Assembly: GCA_036245525.1 (NCBI GenBank)
Contig: BTPG01000002.1
Coordinates: forward strand, 126,467,193 to 126,531,192
DNA length: 64,000 nt
Direction of reading: 5' to 3'
Source of the DNA: Semisulcospira habei
Lineage: Eukaryota > Mollusca > Gastropoda > Semisulcospiridae
The notes beneath the pieces were generated by a model, which saw only the letters and a list, made by a program, of their open reading frames with translations, did not search any database and was not told the DNA's origin. The position numbers were made by a program, and so were the translations under genes. This document shows positions 11,239 to 20,452 of the stretch, piece by piece (the stretch's first letter is position 1; the number at the start of each line of letters is the position of its first letter).

Positions 11239-11338
11239 ACTCATTCGAGATGTGCGGCACGCGTTTTCGCGATGGAGAGTTTCACAACACAACGACCCTT
11301 TAATCATTCGAGGTGTGCGGCACCCCTCGAATGAATTA
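11239..11338. mobile_element. H7 hairpin, rearranged
   Basis: TAACTCATTCGAGATGTGCG at the left, then a second ATCATTCGAGGTGTGCGGCA and a terminal CCTCGAATGAATTA. It looks like one H7 arm duplicated or a second insertion into the first. Confidence 0.6.
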
Positions 11339-11561
11339 TAGGACGAACAAAATTATGTTCATCGATCAACATCCTGACACCAAGGCAAAGAAAATAAAGT
11401 CCGTTTTTCGGGCAAATGAGTGCCAGAATTGCTCGAGCAACAGGCAGAAATCCTGATTTACTATACTAGTACACGTAGATACACTTTTGTTAGTACACGT
11501 AGACACATTTCTTGCTTCGCACGAGTTCAGTTATTGACGATCACATTTGTCAGTCCAAGGA

Positions 11562-11916
11562 TTGATTGATTGTACATTGCTTAACGTCCCGACAGCAACA
11601 AGGCTTTCTCAGGCGTGCCTGCACTGCTTGTGAAAAAAAACTAACAGAAATTGATGTATGTCGCCAGCCGTCAATACGTTAAATAAACCACACATGGGCC
11701 TAAATAAGCTAAGACCATCTGCAACACACATCCAATATCAAGAGCTACAGGCAGTGCAGACGTAGGGAGAGTTTTAAAAAGCAAATACAGGTGAATGGAC
11801 TAAGGGTAGACAGAACGCATGCCCAGAATAGAGAAAAACCCACCTGTGGGGCTGACCAGGGTGACCTGGAACTAAAAATACTAACCCACCCAACTCCCCA
11901 GGCAGACCCGGTGGGG
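11562..11916 (-). mobile_element. SINE-S1 copy 2, deletion-rich
   Basis: Flanked by a 12-base TSD, TCAGTCCAAGGA, at 11550-11561 and 11917-11928. It is ~30 bases shorter than the other copies, through many single-base losses spread along its length. Confidence 0.9.
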
Positions 11917-12402
11917 TCAGTCCAAGGAGTCATCAGTCCAAGGAGGTCATCAAGGTTTCAATCTATGATTTCACGTGTCCTCTGTCGTCGTACTCTTTAA
12001 CCCCCCCCCCCCGCCCCCCATCACCCCTCCACCCCCCGCAACAACTTCACAACACCACGACCCTTCTCAATTTTCTTGAGTGTGATGGATGAACATTTGC
12101 AACCAATCTCCAGCGCAGAGGAATATTTCATCGCGAGGACATGACATGCAAATGAATTAAACTTGTACGGGCGAGCTATGACAGAAAGGACAATCTCCCA
12201 TCAAAATCTCATAATAGCTTATATTTCCTCTCGCAGCGCATCCATCTCGCTCCAATTGCAGATCGCAGCCTTGCACAACTGTCCCACGTGTCAGAGCCAA
12301 TGATGAAAAATGCGCTGCACGGGGCCAAAAACATAGGAAACAATCGTGTGCCTAAACCGGCTGTAACACCCGTGGTTCGAGGGGCAGCTGAAGAGTATAT
12401 CG

Positions 12403-12468
12403 GCAAGAGGCATAGATCCTCATGAGATCCTGCATTCGCAGGGGCTCATGAGGCTCTATGACTCTTGC
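12403..12468. mobile_element. H2 hairpin in duplicated unit 1
   Basis: GCAAGAGGCATAGATCCTCA pairs with GAGGCTCTATGACTCTTGC. Confidence 0.85.
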
Positions 12469-12558
12469 TGCACTGGCTCACGTGAACATAAGAAACAATC
12501 GTGTGTGCCTAAACCGGCTGTAACACCCGTAGTTTGAGGGGCAGCTGAAGATTTTATT

Positions 12559-12627
12559 GGCATGAGGCATATATCCTCATGAGCCCCTGCGACTGCAGGG
12601 GCTCATGAGGATCTATGTCTCTTGCTG
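12559..12627. mobile_element. H2 hairpin in duplicated unit 2
   Basis: GGCATGAGGCATATATCC pairs with GGATCTATGTCTCTTGC; the core CCCCTGCGACTGCAGGGG is perfect. Confidence 0.85.
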
Positions 12628-12711
12628 CACTGGCTCATGTGACTCTATACATCATGCTGACCAATCTTGATTTCAGCTGTTCCTCAAAATGAGGTAGAAT
12701 TTTTAGAGGGT

Positions 12712-12781
12712 CGGCCAGAGGAATAAATCCTCATGAGCACCCAGCGACTGCATGGCCCCATGAGCATCTGTGCCTTCTGCA
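12712..12781. mobile_element. H2 hairpin, decayed
   Basis: CCAGAGGAATAAATCCTCAT pairs partly with ATGAGCATCTGTGCCTTCTG. Confidence 0.6.
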
Positions 12782-12842
12782 GTCGAAAGTGTCTGGACCG
12801 TGGACGAAAAACAGAATATATTTTGTCGGATACTATAATATC

Positions 12843-12844
<2 letters not shown>

Positions 12845-12906
<62 letters not shown>

Positions 12907-12929
12907 TCTCTCTCTCTCTCTCTCTCTCT
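12845..12929. repeat. (GT)n(CT)n compound microsatellite
   Basis: GT run to about 12905, then CT to about 12929. Confidence 0.95.
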
Positions 12930-13001
12930 TCCAGGATCAACCGCGGTAGATGGGTCGACCATGCTGTATCGAGAGGAGTGTCTGATTGGCTTGGCATGTT
13001 C

Positions 13002-13074
13002 TTAACCCTTGTCTACTACCGCTGACCGCGTCTTTCTCGTCCAGTGGTGTCGTCCATAGCAGTCATGGGCTTAA
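13002..13074. mobile_element. H5 hairpin, decayed
   Basis: TTAACCCTTGTCTACTACCG at the left and AGCAGTCATGGGCTTAA at the right. TTAA stands at both ends (13002-13005 and 13071-13074), but the inner stem is degraded. Confidence 0.65.
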
Positions 13075-13709
13075 TGGCAAAATTCACAGCTCAAGGATAT
13101 TGCCTGCTTAGCCAAGACAAAGGCCTCCATCACAATTCTTGACAGCGTTGTGCCCAACAAGTAACCCCCTCACTACCGAAAAAAGCGAACACCAGCCAAC
13201 AGAAAAGAGATATTTTTTTTAAAATTATAAACAAACAAAAATTTACTTAAATAGGTTAGAAATAATTAAATGGGACGACCCGACCTGACTAAACACGGGG
13301 CGTGCCGCGACACTGGCAACAGCACCCAGGTACGGCGTCGTAGCCCCCACAAGGTGGAGTGACACAGCCAGCCTCCACTCCCTTTACCACAGCACGTGGC
13401 AGACTTAGCTGGTTAGTTCTTTAAGCTTTAGGCCGTTGGATTTGGACTATTGGACTAAAACACAGGTGCAAAATACACATATAAATAACTAACAAAAGAA
13501 ACAAAATAATCACATCACCCTTCCCGAAACTTTAATTGCCATCTTTTATATTCCCTTCACCTCTCTCCCGCAACAATAAATTCAACCTCAACAGAATATA
13601 TATTTACACGTCACCACATGACTCACTTCCAAATTTACACTTCGACGCTAAATAGTGAGATGGCCTTAGTTGCCCGCTCGACGTTAAATCCCAATAACTC
13701 CCAATAACT
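13075..13709. other. Unassigned sequence
   Basis: About 630 bases of moderately AT-rich sequence. No supported frame, hairpin or tandem repeat. Confidence 0.5.
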
Positions 13710-13738
13710 AATCCAACATCATGAGCCCCAGCAACTGA
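13710..13738. mobile_element. H2-like half hairpin, left of LINE-B
   Basis: CATCATGAGCCCCAGCAACTGA is an H2 arm. The other half (GGGGGCTCATGAGAATCTG) lies at 17902-17922, beyond LINE-B. Confidence 0.6.
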
Positions 13739-16700
13739 ATAAGAATAAGAATAAGAGTACTTTATTATCTCGAAAAGAGAAATTCGTTTGTGGCACATTT
13801 ATAACAAATAGTACCAACAAGACATGAAAACAGTATAACATAACTATGAACATTTTCTCCCTGCACTTACACAGCTACAAATTCCACATGGACATAAGTA
13901 TACACCACAAAATCTGTACACATGGCCTTGGCTTGACTTCGCGAACGAAGATTCTATAGGGCTTGCCCACGTCGTCTGCAGGCATTTTCGTGGCTGCGGA
14001 GGCCAATCCGGGACAGGCAGGTACGACCGCAGTGGCTGCAGGGGAAGGTCTGTTCAGGGTTCTGAGTTACGACAGCTCTGTTTTTTCTTCTGAGCCGCTT
14101 GTCCTTAAGGTTAGCTCTGCGAGAGTCCTCAAAGGAGACGGCTGCCTTGTGAATGGTGGAGCGCCAGGTGTCACGGTCCGCAGCAAGCAAAGACCACTGG
14201 CGGTGGTCGATTTGGCAGGCACTAAGTGACTTCTTGAGACCGTCTTTGTATCTCTTCTTTGGTGCCCCTCTGTCTCGGTGTCCAGTGGCGAGCTCGCCGA
14301 ACAGAGTGATCTTGGGTAGGCGATGATCCTCCATCCTGGAGAGGTGCCCCGCCCAGCGAAGCTGTGTCCGCAGCAGCAAAGCCTCGATGCTCACAGTTTC
14401 CGCCTGTTCAAGGACCTCGACGTTGGTGACATAGTCACTCCAGTGAATGCTGAGGATGGTACGCAGGCAGCGCTGGTGAAAGCGTTCGAGGAGTCGTAGT
14501 TGGCTGCGGTAGAGGGCCCAGGACTCGGAACCGTACAGCAGGGTGGTGAGGACGACAGCTCTGTACACGCTGATCTTGGTGCCTTTTTTCAGCTGTTGAT
14601 TGTGCCACACCCGCTTGTATAGTCGCCCGAAAGCACTGTTCGCTTTTGCCAGCCTGTTGTCCAGCTCCTTGTCCAGCTTGGCGTCTGACGTGATGATGCA
14701 GCCAAGGTAGGTAAACTGGTGTACAGACATCAGTTCGGACTCGCCGATGGTGATGTGGGGAGGGCGATGCTCTTCCTTGGGTGCCGGCTGATGAAGGACC
14801 TCTGTCTTTTTCAGACTGACCTCAAGTCCAAAGAGCTGGGCGGCATCTGCGAAGCAGGACGTAATGCGCTGCAAGGCTCTCTCTGTGTGTGCAACGAGGG
14901 CAGCGTCATCAGCAAAGAGCAGCTCACGAATCAGTTGGTCTAGGGTTTTCGTGTGGGCCTGCAGTCGTCTGAGGTTGAACAGGCTGCCATCGAGACGATA
15001 CCTGATGTACACTGCGTCGTCGTCGTCGAGGTCCACTGTGGCCTGCTTCAACATCATGCTGAAGAAGATGGTGAAGAGGGTCGGTGCCAGCACGCAGCCT
15101 TGCTTCACGCCGTTGCGAATGGGGAATGGTTCTGAGAGGTCACTGTTTAGTCTGACCTGGCCTTGCTGGTCCTCGTGGAGCTGGACGATCATGTTGAGGA
15201 ACTTTGGGGGACAGCCTAGTCGCTCCAGGATCTGCCACATACCTTGCCTGCTCACAGTGTCAAACGCTTTTGTTAGGTCGACAAACGTTACGTACAGCCC
15301 TTTGTTCTGCTCGCGGCACTTCTCCTGAAGCTGTCTCAGCACAAAGACCATGTCGGTGGTACTCCTGTTGGCTCTGAAGCCACACTGGCCCTCTGGGAGG
15401 TGGTCTTCAGCGATGGCAGGTACCAGCCGATTCAGGAGCAACCTTGCGAGAATTTTCCCGGCAATGGACAGCAGGGTAATTCCACGATAATTAGAGCAGG
15501 CAGACTTCTCTCCTTTGTTCTTGTACAGGGTGATGATGACTGCATCACGGAGATCCTTTGGTAGTGTTCCTTTTTCCCAGCAGCAGAGAAAGAGGTCGTG
15601 GAGCTTGTTGTGCAGTGCTGGGCCTCCATGTTTCCAGATCTCTGGCGGGATTCCGTCAATGCCTGCTGCTTTGCCACTCTTGAGCTGGTGGATGGCTGTG
15701 AGGGTCTCTTTGGCGGTGGGCGGTTCGTCCAATTCAACCTTTAGTGGAAGGTGTGGGATTTGAAGGATGACTGTTTCTTGAACAGTGCGCTCAGCGCCGA
15801 AGAGGTCCTGAAAGTATTCCGACCAGCGGTTCAAGATGGAGGTATTATCTGTGAGGAGTGCCTGTCCATCAGCGCTTCGCAGGGGACTTTGTACCAGGTG
15901 CCTAGGGCCATACACTGCTTTCAGTGCTTCGTAGAAGCCCCTGTAGTCACCGTTGTCAGCGCAGAGCTGGGTCCTCTGTGCGAGTCTGGACCACCACTCG
16001 TTCTGGAGCTCTCTAAGCTTGAGCTGGAGACTGCTGCAGATGAGGCGGAAGGCAGACTTCTTCACAGGGCAGGAAGGCTGGGCTAGGTGGGCCTGGTGGG
16101 CGGCTCGTTTTTTTGCTAGAAGTTCCTGGATCTCTACGTCGTTTTCGTCAAACCAGTCTTTGTTCCTCTTTCTAGCAAAGCCCAAGACTTCCACAGAAGA
16201 TTTTACAATAGCAGTTTTCAGTTGTTCCCAGAGTGTTTCAGGGGAGGAGTCTGCTGGATCAACTGTGTCTTTGAGCATGCGCTGTAAATCGGCCTGAAGG
16301 GCAGCTTTCTTGTCGTCACGCTGAAGGCTGGCAACATCAAGCTTTTTCTTGGGGGGGCCCCCTTTCTTGGGTTTCAGCTTGAGGCGGAGCCTGAGTTTGC
16401 AGCGAACAAGGCGGTGGTCAGTGTGGCACTCTGCGCTGGGCATCACTCTGGTGAGAAGGACGTCACTGCGGTCCCTCTGACGCACTAGGACATAGTCGAT
16501 AAGGTGCCAGTGCTTGGAGCGAGGATGCATCCAGGTGGTCTTTCGACTGTCCTTTTGCTGGAAAGTAGTGTTGGTGATGACAAGTTGCTGTTCTGCACAG
16601 AGCTCCAACAGTAAGCGACCATTGTCATTGCAGTTCCCAACGCCATGCTTGCCGAGGACTCCTTTCCAGGCTTCAGAGTCTTGGCCCACTCTGGCGTTGA

Positions 16701-17895
16701 AGTCGCCAAGGATGATGACTTTGTCGTCTGCAGGGGTGCTCTGCAGGAGGCTGCGCAGGTCAGAGTAGAACTTGTCTTTTTCTGCAGGCTCTGCCAGGAG
16801 GGTTGGGGAGTACACACTGAGAAGGGTGACGTATTGCTGGTGTCTCAGTGGGAGGCGCATGGACATGATGCGGTCGGAGTGACCCGTTGGTAGGTTTTCC
16901 AACTTAGTCGCAATGTGGGTCTTCACCATGAAGCCCACGCCTGAGAGCCTTCTTTCTGATGCAGGCCTGCCTGACCAGTAGAGGGTGTAGCCAGCGCCAA
17001 GTTCTTGGAGGCTGCCTTCCTCCGGGAGGCGTACTTCGCTGAGCGCGGCGATGTCGATGTTTAACCTCCGCAATTCATGGGCAATGAGGGCGGAGCGACG
17101 TTCAGGGCGTCCGCTGTCTGCTATGTCGAGCATGGTTCGGATGTTCCAGCATGCTACGTTGAGTCCGGTCGTGGTCGTCATGAGAGTGGATCCATTGTTT
17201 TTTCTTGTTTTCTGACCGCATGAGAAGATGCCCGTTGACCGCGGCTAGCCAACTGGGTTACGAGGGGATGAGCTTTGGTTAGGCCACCTTTTCTAGGCCC
17301 CTCTCCGTGTGGAGCAAGCAGTGCTGTCCCTAGAGAAGGCTGCTTGGTCGTTCAGGGTGTGCCGAGTGACGTTGTCATCCCCATGTCAACATCAGGCGAC
17401 CAATATCCTGAACCGCCTGCATGCAGGTTTGAGACTGCGGCTTCCAGTGACATCTTTCACCTGCCGTTTTGCCCCTTGCCCATCGCTACAGGACTTGGAA
17501 AGTTCAGTGTCATAGTCCGTGGGCGTTTCCTAAAGCCTGCGCGGTGGAGCTTTTTGGTGGAGTGCAGTGTGCGCAGTACTGGCCCCACCCTTTAAACCCT
17601 TGGTTCGTTTGCCATGGCCTAGCAAGCTGGGACGGTGGCATCGAGGTCCTCGGGTCGTAGGTTTTATATCAGACTGTCCTTGTCTTAGTCTCTGGCTCAA
17701 AAGCCTTCCCCGGAGACACGGGGGCTTTGATGTCAGGGGTTTCCTCCCTTAGCCTTTCCGCAGCCAATCGGCCAAGCCTGCAAGGCAGCAGGGGACTCGT
17801 GGAGGGCGGGGTCGTCTATGTCCCGTGCAGATGTGAACATCTGCCCACTGCCCACACATAACTTTTACACATCTCACACTTAAACATCGTTTATG
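13739..17895 (-). mobile_element. LINE-B copy 1, single-ORF non-LTR retrotransposon, apparently intact
   Basis: Full-length by my reading: 5' UTR 17182-17895, one long ORF, a 3' UTR of ~200 bases with an AATAAA hexamer (13761-13766 on the plus strand as TTTATT), and a TTATTC-repeat tail at 13739-13755. A 6-base direct repeat AACTGA at 13733-13738 and 17896-17901 is a plausible TSD, which places the insertion in the loop of an H2-like hairpin. The 5' boundary depends on that short repeat and is the least certain part. The clade is unresolved, with no ORF1 visible. Confidence 0.8.
13954..17181 (-). CDS. LINE-B endonuclease-reverse transcriptase, 1075 aa, uninterrupted
   Basis: Multifunctional retrotransposon protein that nicks chromosomal DNA and copies its own RNA onto the nick. 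The start is the ATG at 17181, directly before the endonuclease core. Domains: APE-type endonuclease ~1-265 (CWNIR with Asn13, SEVR with Glu49, GDFNAR with Asp160 and Asn162, TDHR with Asp255 and His256); linker; reverse transcriptase ~490-800 (GKAAGIDGIPPE, NYRGITLLS, FVDLTKAFD with the motif A Asp near 635, NGVKQGCVLAPTLF, LLFADDAALV with Asp758 and Asp759); thumb/connection with QFTYLGCII and HQRCLRTIL; C-terminal C2HC-type finger with Cys1048, Cys1051, His1064 and Cys1068. No stop or frameshift, so it may be recently active. Its own promoter would lie in the 5' UTR. A 5'- and 3'-truncated relative is at 44302-46010. Confidence 0.92.
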   Translation of the reverse strand: MTTTTGLNVACWNIRTMLDIADSGRPERRSALIAHELRRLNIDIAALSEVRLPEEGSLQELGAGYTLYWSGRPASERRLSGVGFMVKTHIATKLENLPTGHSDRIMSMRLPLRHQQYVTLLSVYSPTLLAEPAEKDKFYSDLRSLLQSTPADDKVIILGDFNARVGQDSEAWKGVLGKHGVGNCNDNGRLLLELCAEQQLVITNTTFQQKDSRKTTWMHPRSKHWHLIDYVLVRQRDRSDVLLTRVMPSAECHTDHRLVRCKLRLRLKLKPKKGGPPKKKLDVASLQRDDKKAALQADLQRMLKDTVDPADSSPETLWEQLKTAIVKSSVEVLGFARKRNKDWFDENDVEIQELLAKKRAAHQAHLAQPSCPVKKSAFRLICSSLQLKLRELQNEWWSRLAQRTQLCADNGDYRGFYEALKAVYGPRHLVQSPLRSADGQALLTDNTSILNRWSEYFQDLFGAERTVQETVILQIPHLPLKVELDEPPTAKETLTAIHQLKSGKAAGIDGIPPEIWKHGGPALHNKLHDLFLCCWEKGTLPKDLRDAVIITLYKNKGEKSACSNYRGITLLSIAGKILARLLLNRLVPAIAEDHLPEGQCGFRANRSTTDMVFVLRQLQEKCREQNKGLYVTFVDLTKAFDTVSRQGMWQILERLGCPPKFLNMIVQLHEDQQGQVRLNSDLSEPFPIRNGVKQGCVLAPTLFTIFFSMMLKQATVDLDDDDAVYIRYRLDGSLFNLRRLQAHTKTLDQLIRELLFADDAALVAHTERALQRITSCFADAAQLFGLEVSLKKTEVLHQPAPKEEHRPPHITIGESELMSVHQFTYLGCIITSDAKLDKELDNRLAKANSAFGRLYKRVWHNQQLKKGTKISVYRAVVLTTLLYGSESWALYRSQLRLLERFHQRCLRTILSIHWSDYVTNVEVLEQAETVSIEALLLRTQLRWAGHLSRMEDHRLPKITLFGELATGHRDRGAPKKRYKDGLKKSLSACQIDHRQWSLLAADRDTWRSTIHKAAVSFEDSRRANLKDKRLRRKNRAVVTQNPEQTFPCSHCGRTCLSRIGLRSHENACRRRGQAL

Positions 17896-17922
17896 AACTG
17901 ATGTGGGGGCTCATGAGAATCT

Positions 17923-17998
17923 GTCAAAAAGAAACATGGACCCTCATGAGCCCACGCAATTGCGGAGGCTCATGAGGGTCCATGTTTCTTTTTGGCAG
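17923..17998. mobile_element. H2-variant hairpin with a different outer arm
   Basis: Outer arms GTCAAAAAGAAACATGG and CCATGTTTCTTTTTGGC replace the usual GCAAGAGGCATAG, while the core CCTCATGAGCCCACGCAATT is typical H2. Confidence 0.8.
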
Positions 17999-18357
17999 AT
18001 TTTGTGTGTGTTAATCGTGCCTTGGACTGCTGGGGTTCCTTGTCGTTGAATTAACCAAGATTTCACAAACACATCCTGCGTCCACTGCCAAAAGAGTTGT
18101 TAACATGGCACGTAGGCACTACCCTTGCGCCTCGAGGATCGCTCCATCTCCAATCTCCAGCCACTCACCATTAGTGCTGAGCAGAAATGACAGGGCTGCA
18201 GAGCGTCGTATTAATTTATGTCCTCGTGATTCTTCACCGTTTTCGGATGCCGCTGTGCAACGTGATTCCTATAAATCTTTGTCTTGGAGGGCAAGCATGA
18301 ATCAGGCTGACCAAAAACTATTCTGACATCAATGGGGTATCGCTCTAGGGAGGAAGG

Positions 18358-18359
<2 letters not shown>
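17999..18359. other. Unassigned sequence
   Basis: About 360 bases between an H2 hairpin and the LINE-C tail microsatellite; no supported feature. Confidence 0.5.

Positions 18360-18446
<87 letters not shown>
18360..18446. repeat. (GT)n followed by (AAT)n, junction of LINE-C tail
   Basis: GT run to about 18390, then AAT repeat. On the minus strand this is the LINE-C 3' end running into (ATT)n and then host (AC)n. Confidence 0.9.
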
Positions 18447-18449
<3 letters not shown>

Positions 18450-18603
18450 TTATTTCAGTTTTTGCAGGCCATCAGGCCCATATGAACACAAAATACAATT
18501 TACAACCAGAAAATACAGGAAGGTGGTTGTAAAACACACTCATATAGCATTACATCAGCGCACATAAATAAACAAAAACAAGAAAAGTTCAAAGCAAATC
18601 CCT

Positions 18604-20452
18604 CTAATTCCTTAATTTAAGGCAACCTGAAATATACATAGCAACTTTAAAGACCAGTTTATCATGTAGGTTTCCACACAGCAGCTGAACTTTAAGATCG
18701 GATGGGAATCTGTAGTAAAACAGTGGAATGTACTTTTTACGTAAAGGGGCATATTTTGGACACTCGAACAGAAAATGACACAAATCTTCAGCCTTATGCC
18801 AATCACATGAATTACATTCTGGATTAGTGATGGGTTTTCCAAATCTGGATACTCCGTTTAAAGGTAAACGGTTACATCTAAGTAAACATATTGCCCGCCT
18901 GAGTTCACAAGAGTTCAGCTGCCCTATGTAACTGGCTCTAAGTATTTCTGGGTGGTAATGGCAGTATTCTGTGTTTGAGGTAAGGGATGCATGCCAGTCC
19001 TGTCGGAAACAATCCATCAGCCGATCTTTGAATATCTGAATGAACAGAGGAGTGTTTCCAACTGACTGCATTTCCCACACATACCCAAACCCGTGCATAC
19101 ACAATAGAGTCTTTATTTGAGTAGCCCAGTTCGATCTACCCGAAGTATCATGCATATATAACATCGTGTAACACTGTCTTGGGTATCTGTTTTCTGACAT
19201 GGTAAGAAGTCTGCACCAGTACTTCACCATTCGAACATAGGCATCAATATACATAGGGAATCTTCCACACTCACCCAGCGCAATATTGTTTTTTACATCT
19301 CTTCCAACACCAAGGACCATTTTACAAACCTTTATATGAACCTGCTCAATTACATCATGTCTCTGGAAACCCCAGACCTCTGACCCGTATAGCACAATGG
19401 GTTTAATCTTGACATCAAAAATGTGAAAAACAGTGTCAGCTGGCAAGTTTTGTAATTTGAAGTATAGTCTTTTGATGCCTGCAACTGCTCTCCTGGCTTT
19501 TCCAGCTAAGTTTTCTACACATCTAGCCCAGTTCAGAGTAGAGGAAAATATCACACCAAGGTAAGTATAACTGGACTCGACTTGAATCTGCTTGTCAGCA
19601 TAAAACCATTTTTCACAATTTTTCACAAAACCTCCATTTTTGAAGACCACCACTTTTGTCTTGTCCATGTTCACAGTGAGACCCCATTTTTTACAGTATT
19701 TTTCTAAACAATTAATTTTCTTTTGGAGATCTGCTACAGAGTCAGAGACAATGGCTATATCATCAGCATACATAAGAAGGAAAATACCCAGTGGGTCTGC
19801 AAAAATATCAATGCCACGTGCACCGCACGATGATATTTCTGTCTCAAATTCTGAAAGAAAGATAGAAAACAGCAGTGGGCTCAACACACAACCTTGTCGC
19901 ACCCCTGACATGCAATCAAAGTAGTCGGTAACTTTGGTTCCAACCCTTACAGCAGCTTTTACATGTTTGTACATACTCTCAAGTGTCTGAAGCAACTTTC
20001 CATGAACTCCTTTACGTAGCAAGAGATACAACAGTTTTGTCCTGTGCACACTGTCGTAAGCTTTAGAAAAATCTACGTACATGGTGTAAAAACGGCCACC
20101 CTGCTTGCTAAGATACTTTTGCACTAGTGCCTGTAAGCAAAAAATGTTGTCTATAGTACTGTATCCTTTACGGAAGCCAGCTTGGGCCTCAGGAATACAA
20201 TCGTTCTCTTCACAAAAACGAACCAACCTGTTGTTAATGACAAAACTGTACAACTTACTGATAACGTTCAGAAGAGAAATTCCTCTGTAGTTGTCAACAT
20301 TTCTAGGGTTACCCTTTTTGTGTAGTGGAAATATCACAGCCATGGTCCAGCTTTCAGGGTATTCCGCACTTTGAAACACACGATTAAACAAAGGATGCAG
20401 AAATTTCACAAGGATCTCACCTGCATGATGAAAAAGGTCAGTGGGCAAGCCA
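18604..20452 (-). pseudogene. LINE-C ORF2, reverse transcriptase part
   Basis: Encodes the RT half of ORF2, 614 codons with no proper start of its own because it continues from the endonuclease frame after a shift near 20450. Counting from its first codon (LPTD): NYRGISLLN near 53, QAGFRKGYST near 90, MYVDFSKAYDS with motif A Asp near 126, GVRQGCVLSPLLF near 183, and MYADD with the catalytic Asp pair at 229-230. The thumb has SYTYLGVIFSS. The C-terminus has CNSCDWHKAEDLCHFLFEC, a Cys/His cluster. Apart from the junction it is undamaged, so inactivation looks recent. Confidence 0.85.

Larger units (their letters stand above)
12331..12640. repeat. Two-copy tandem duplication, ~155-bp period
   Basis: ACATAGGAAACAATCGTGTG at 12331 recurs as ACATAAGAAACAATCGTGTG at 12486, followed by CCTAAACCGGCTGTAACACC in both. 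Each unit carries its own H2 hairpin and ends CTTGCTGCACTGGCTCA. Confidence 0.9.

Noticed and set aside
14864..16297. Plus-strand frames of 100-155 codons
   Set aside because: Antisense shadows of the LINE-B coding sequence.
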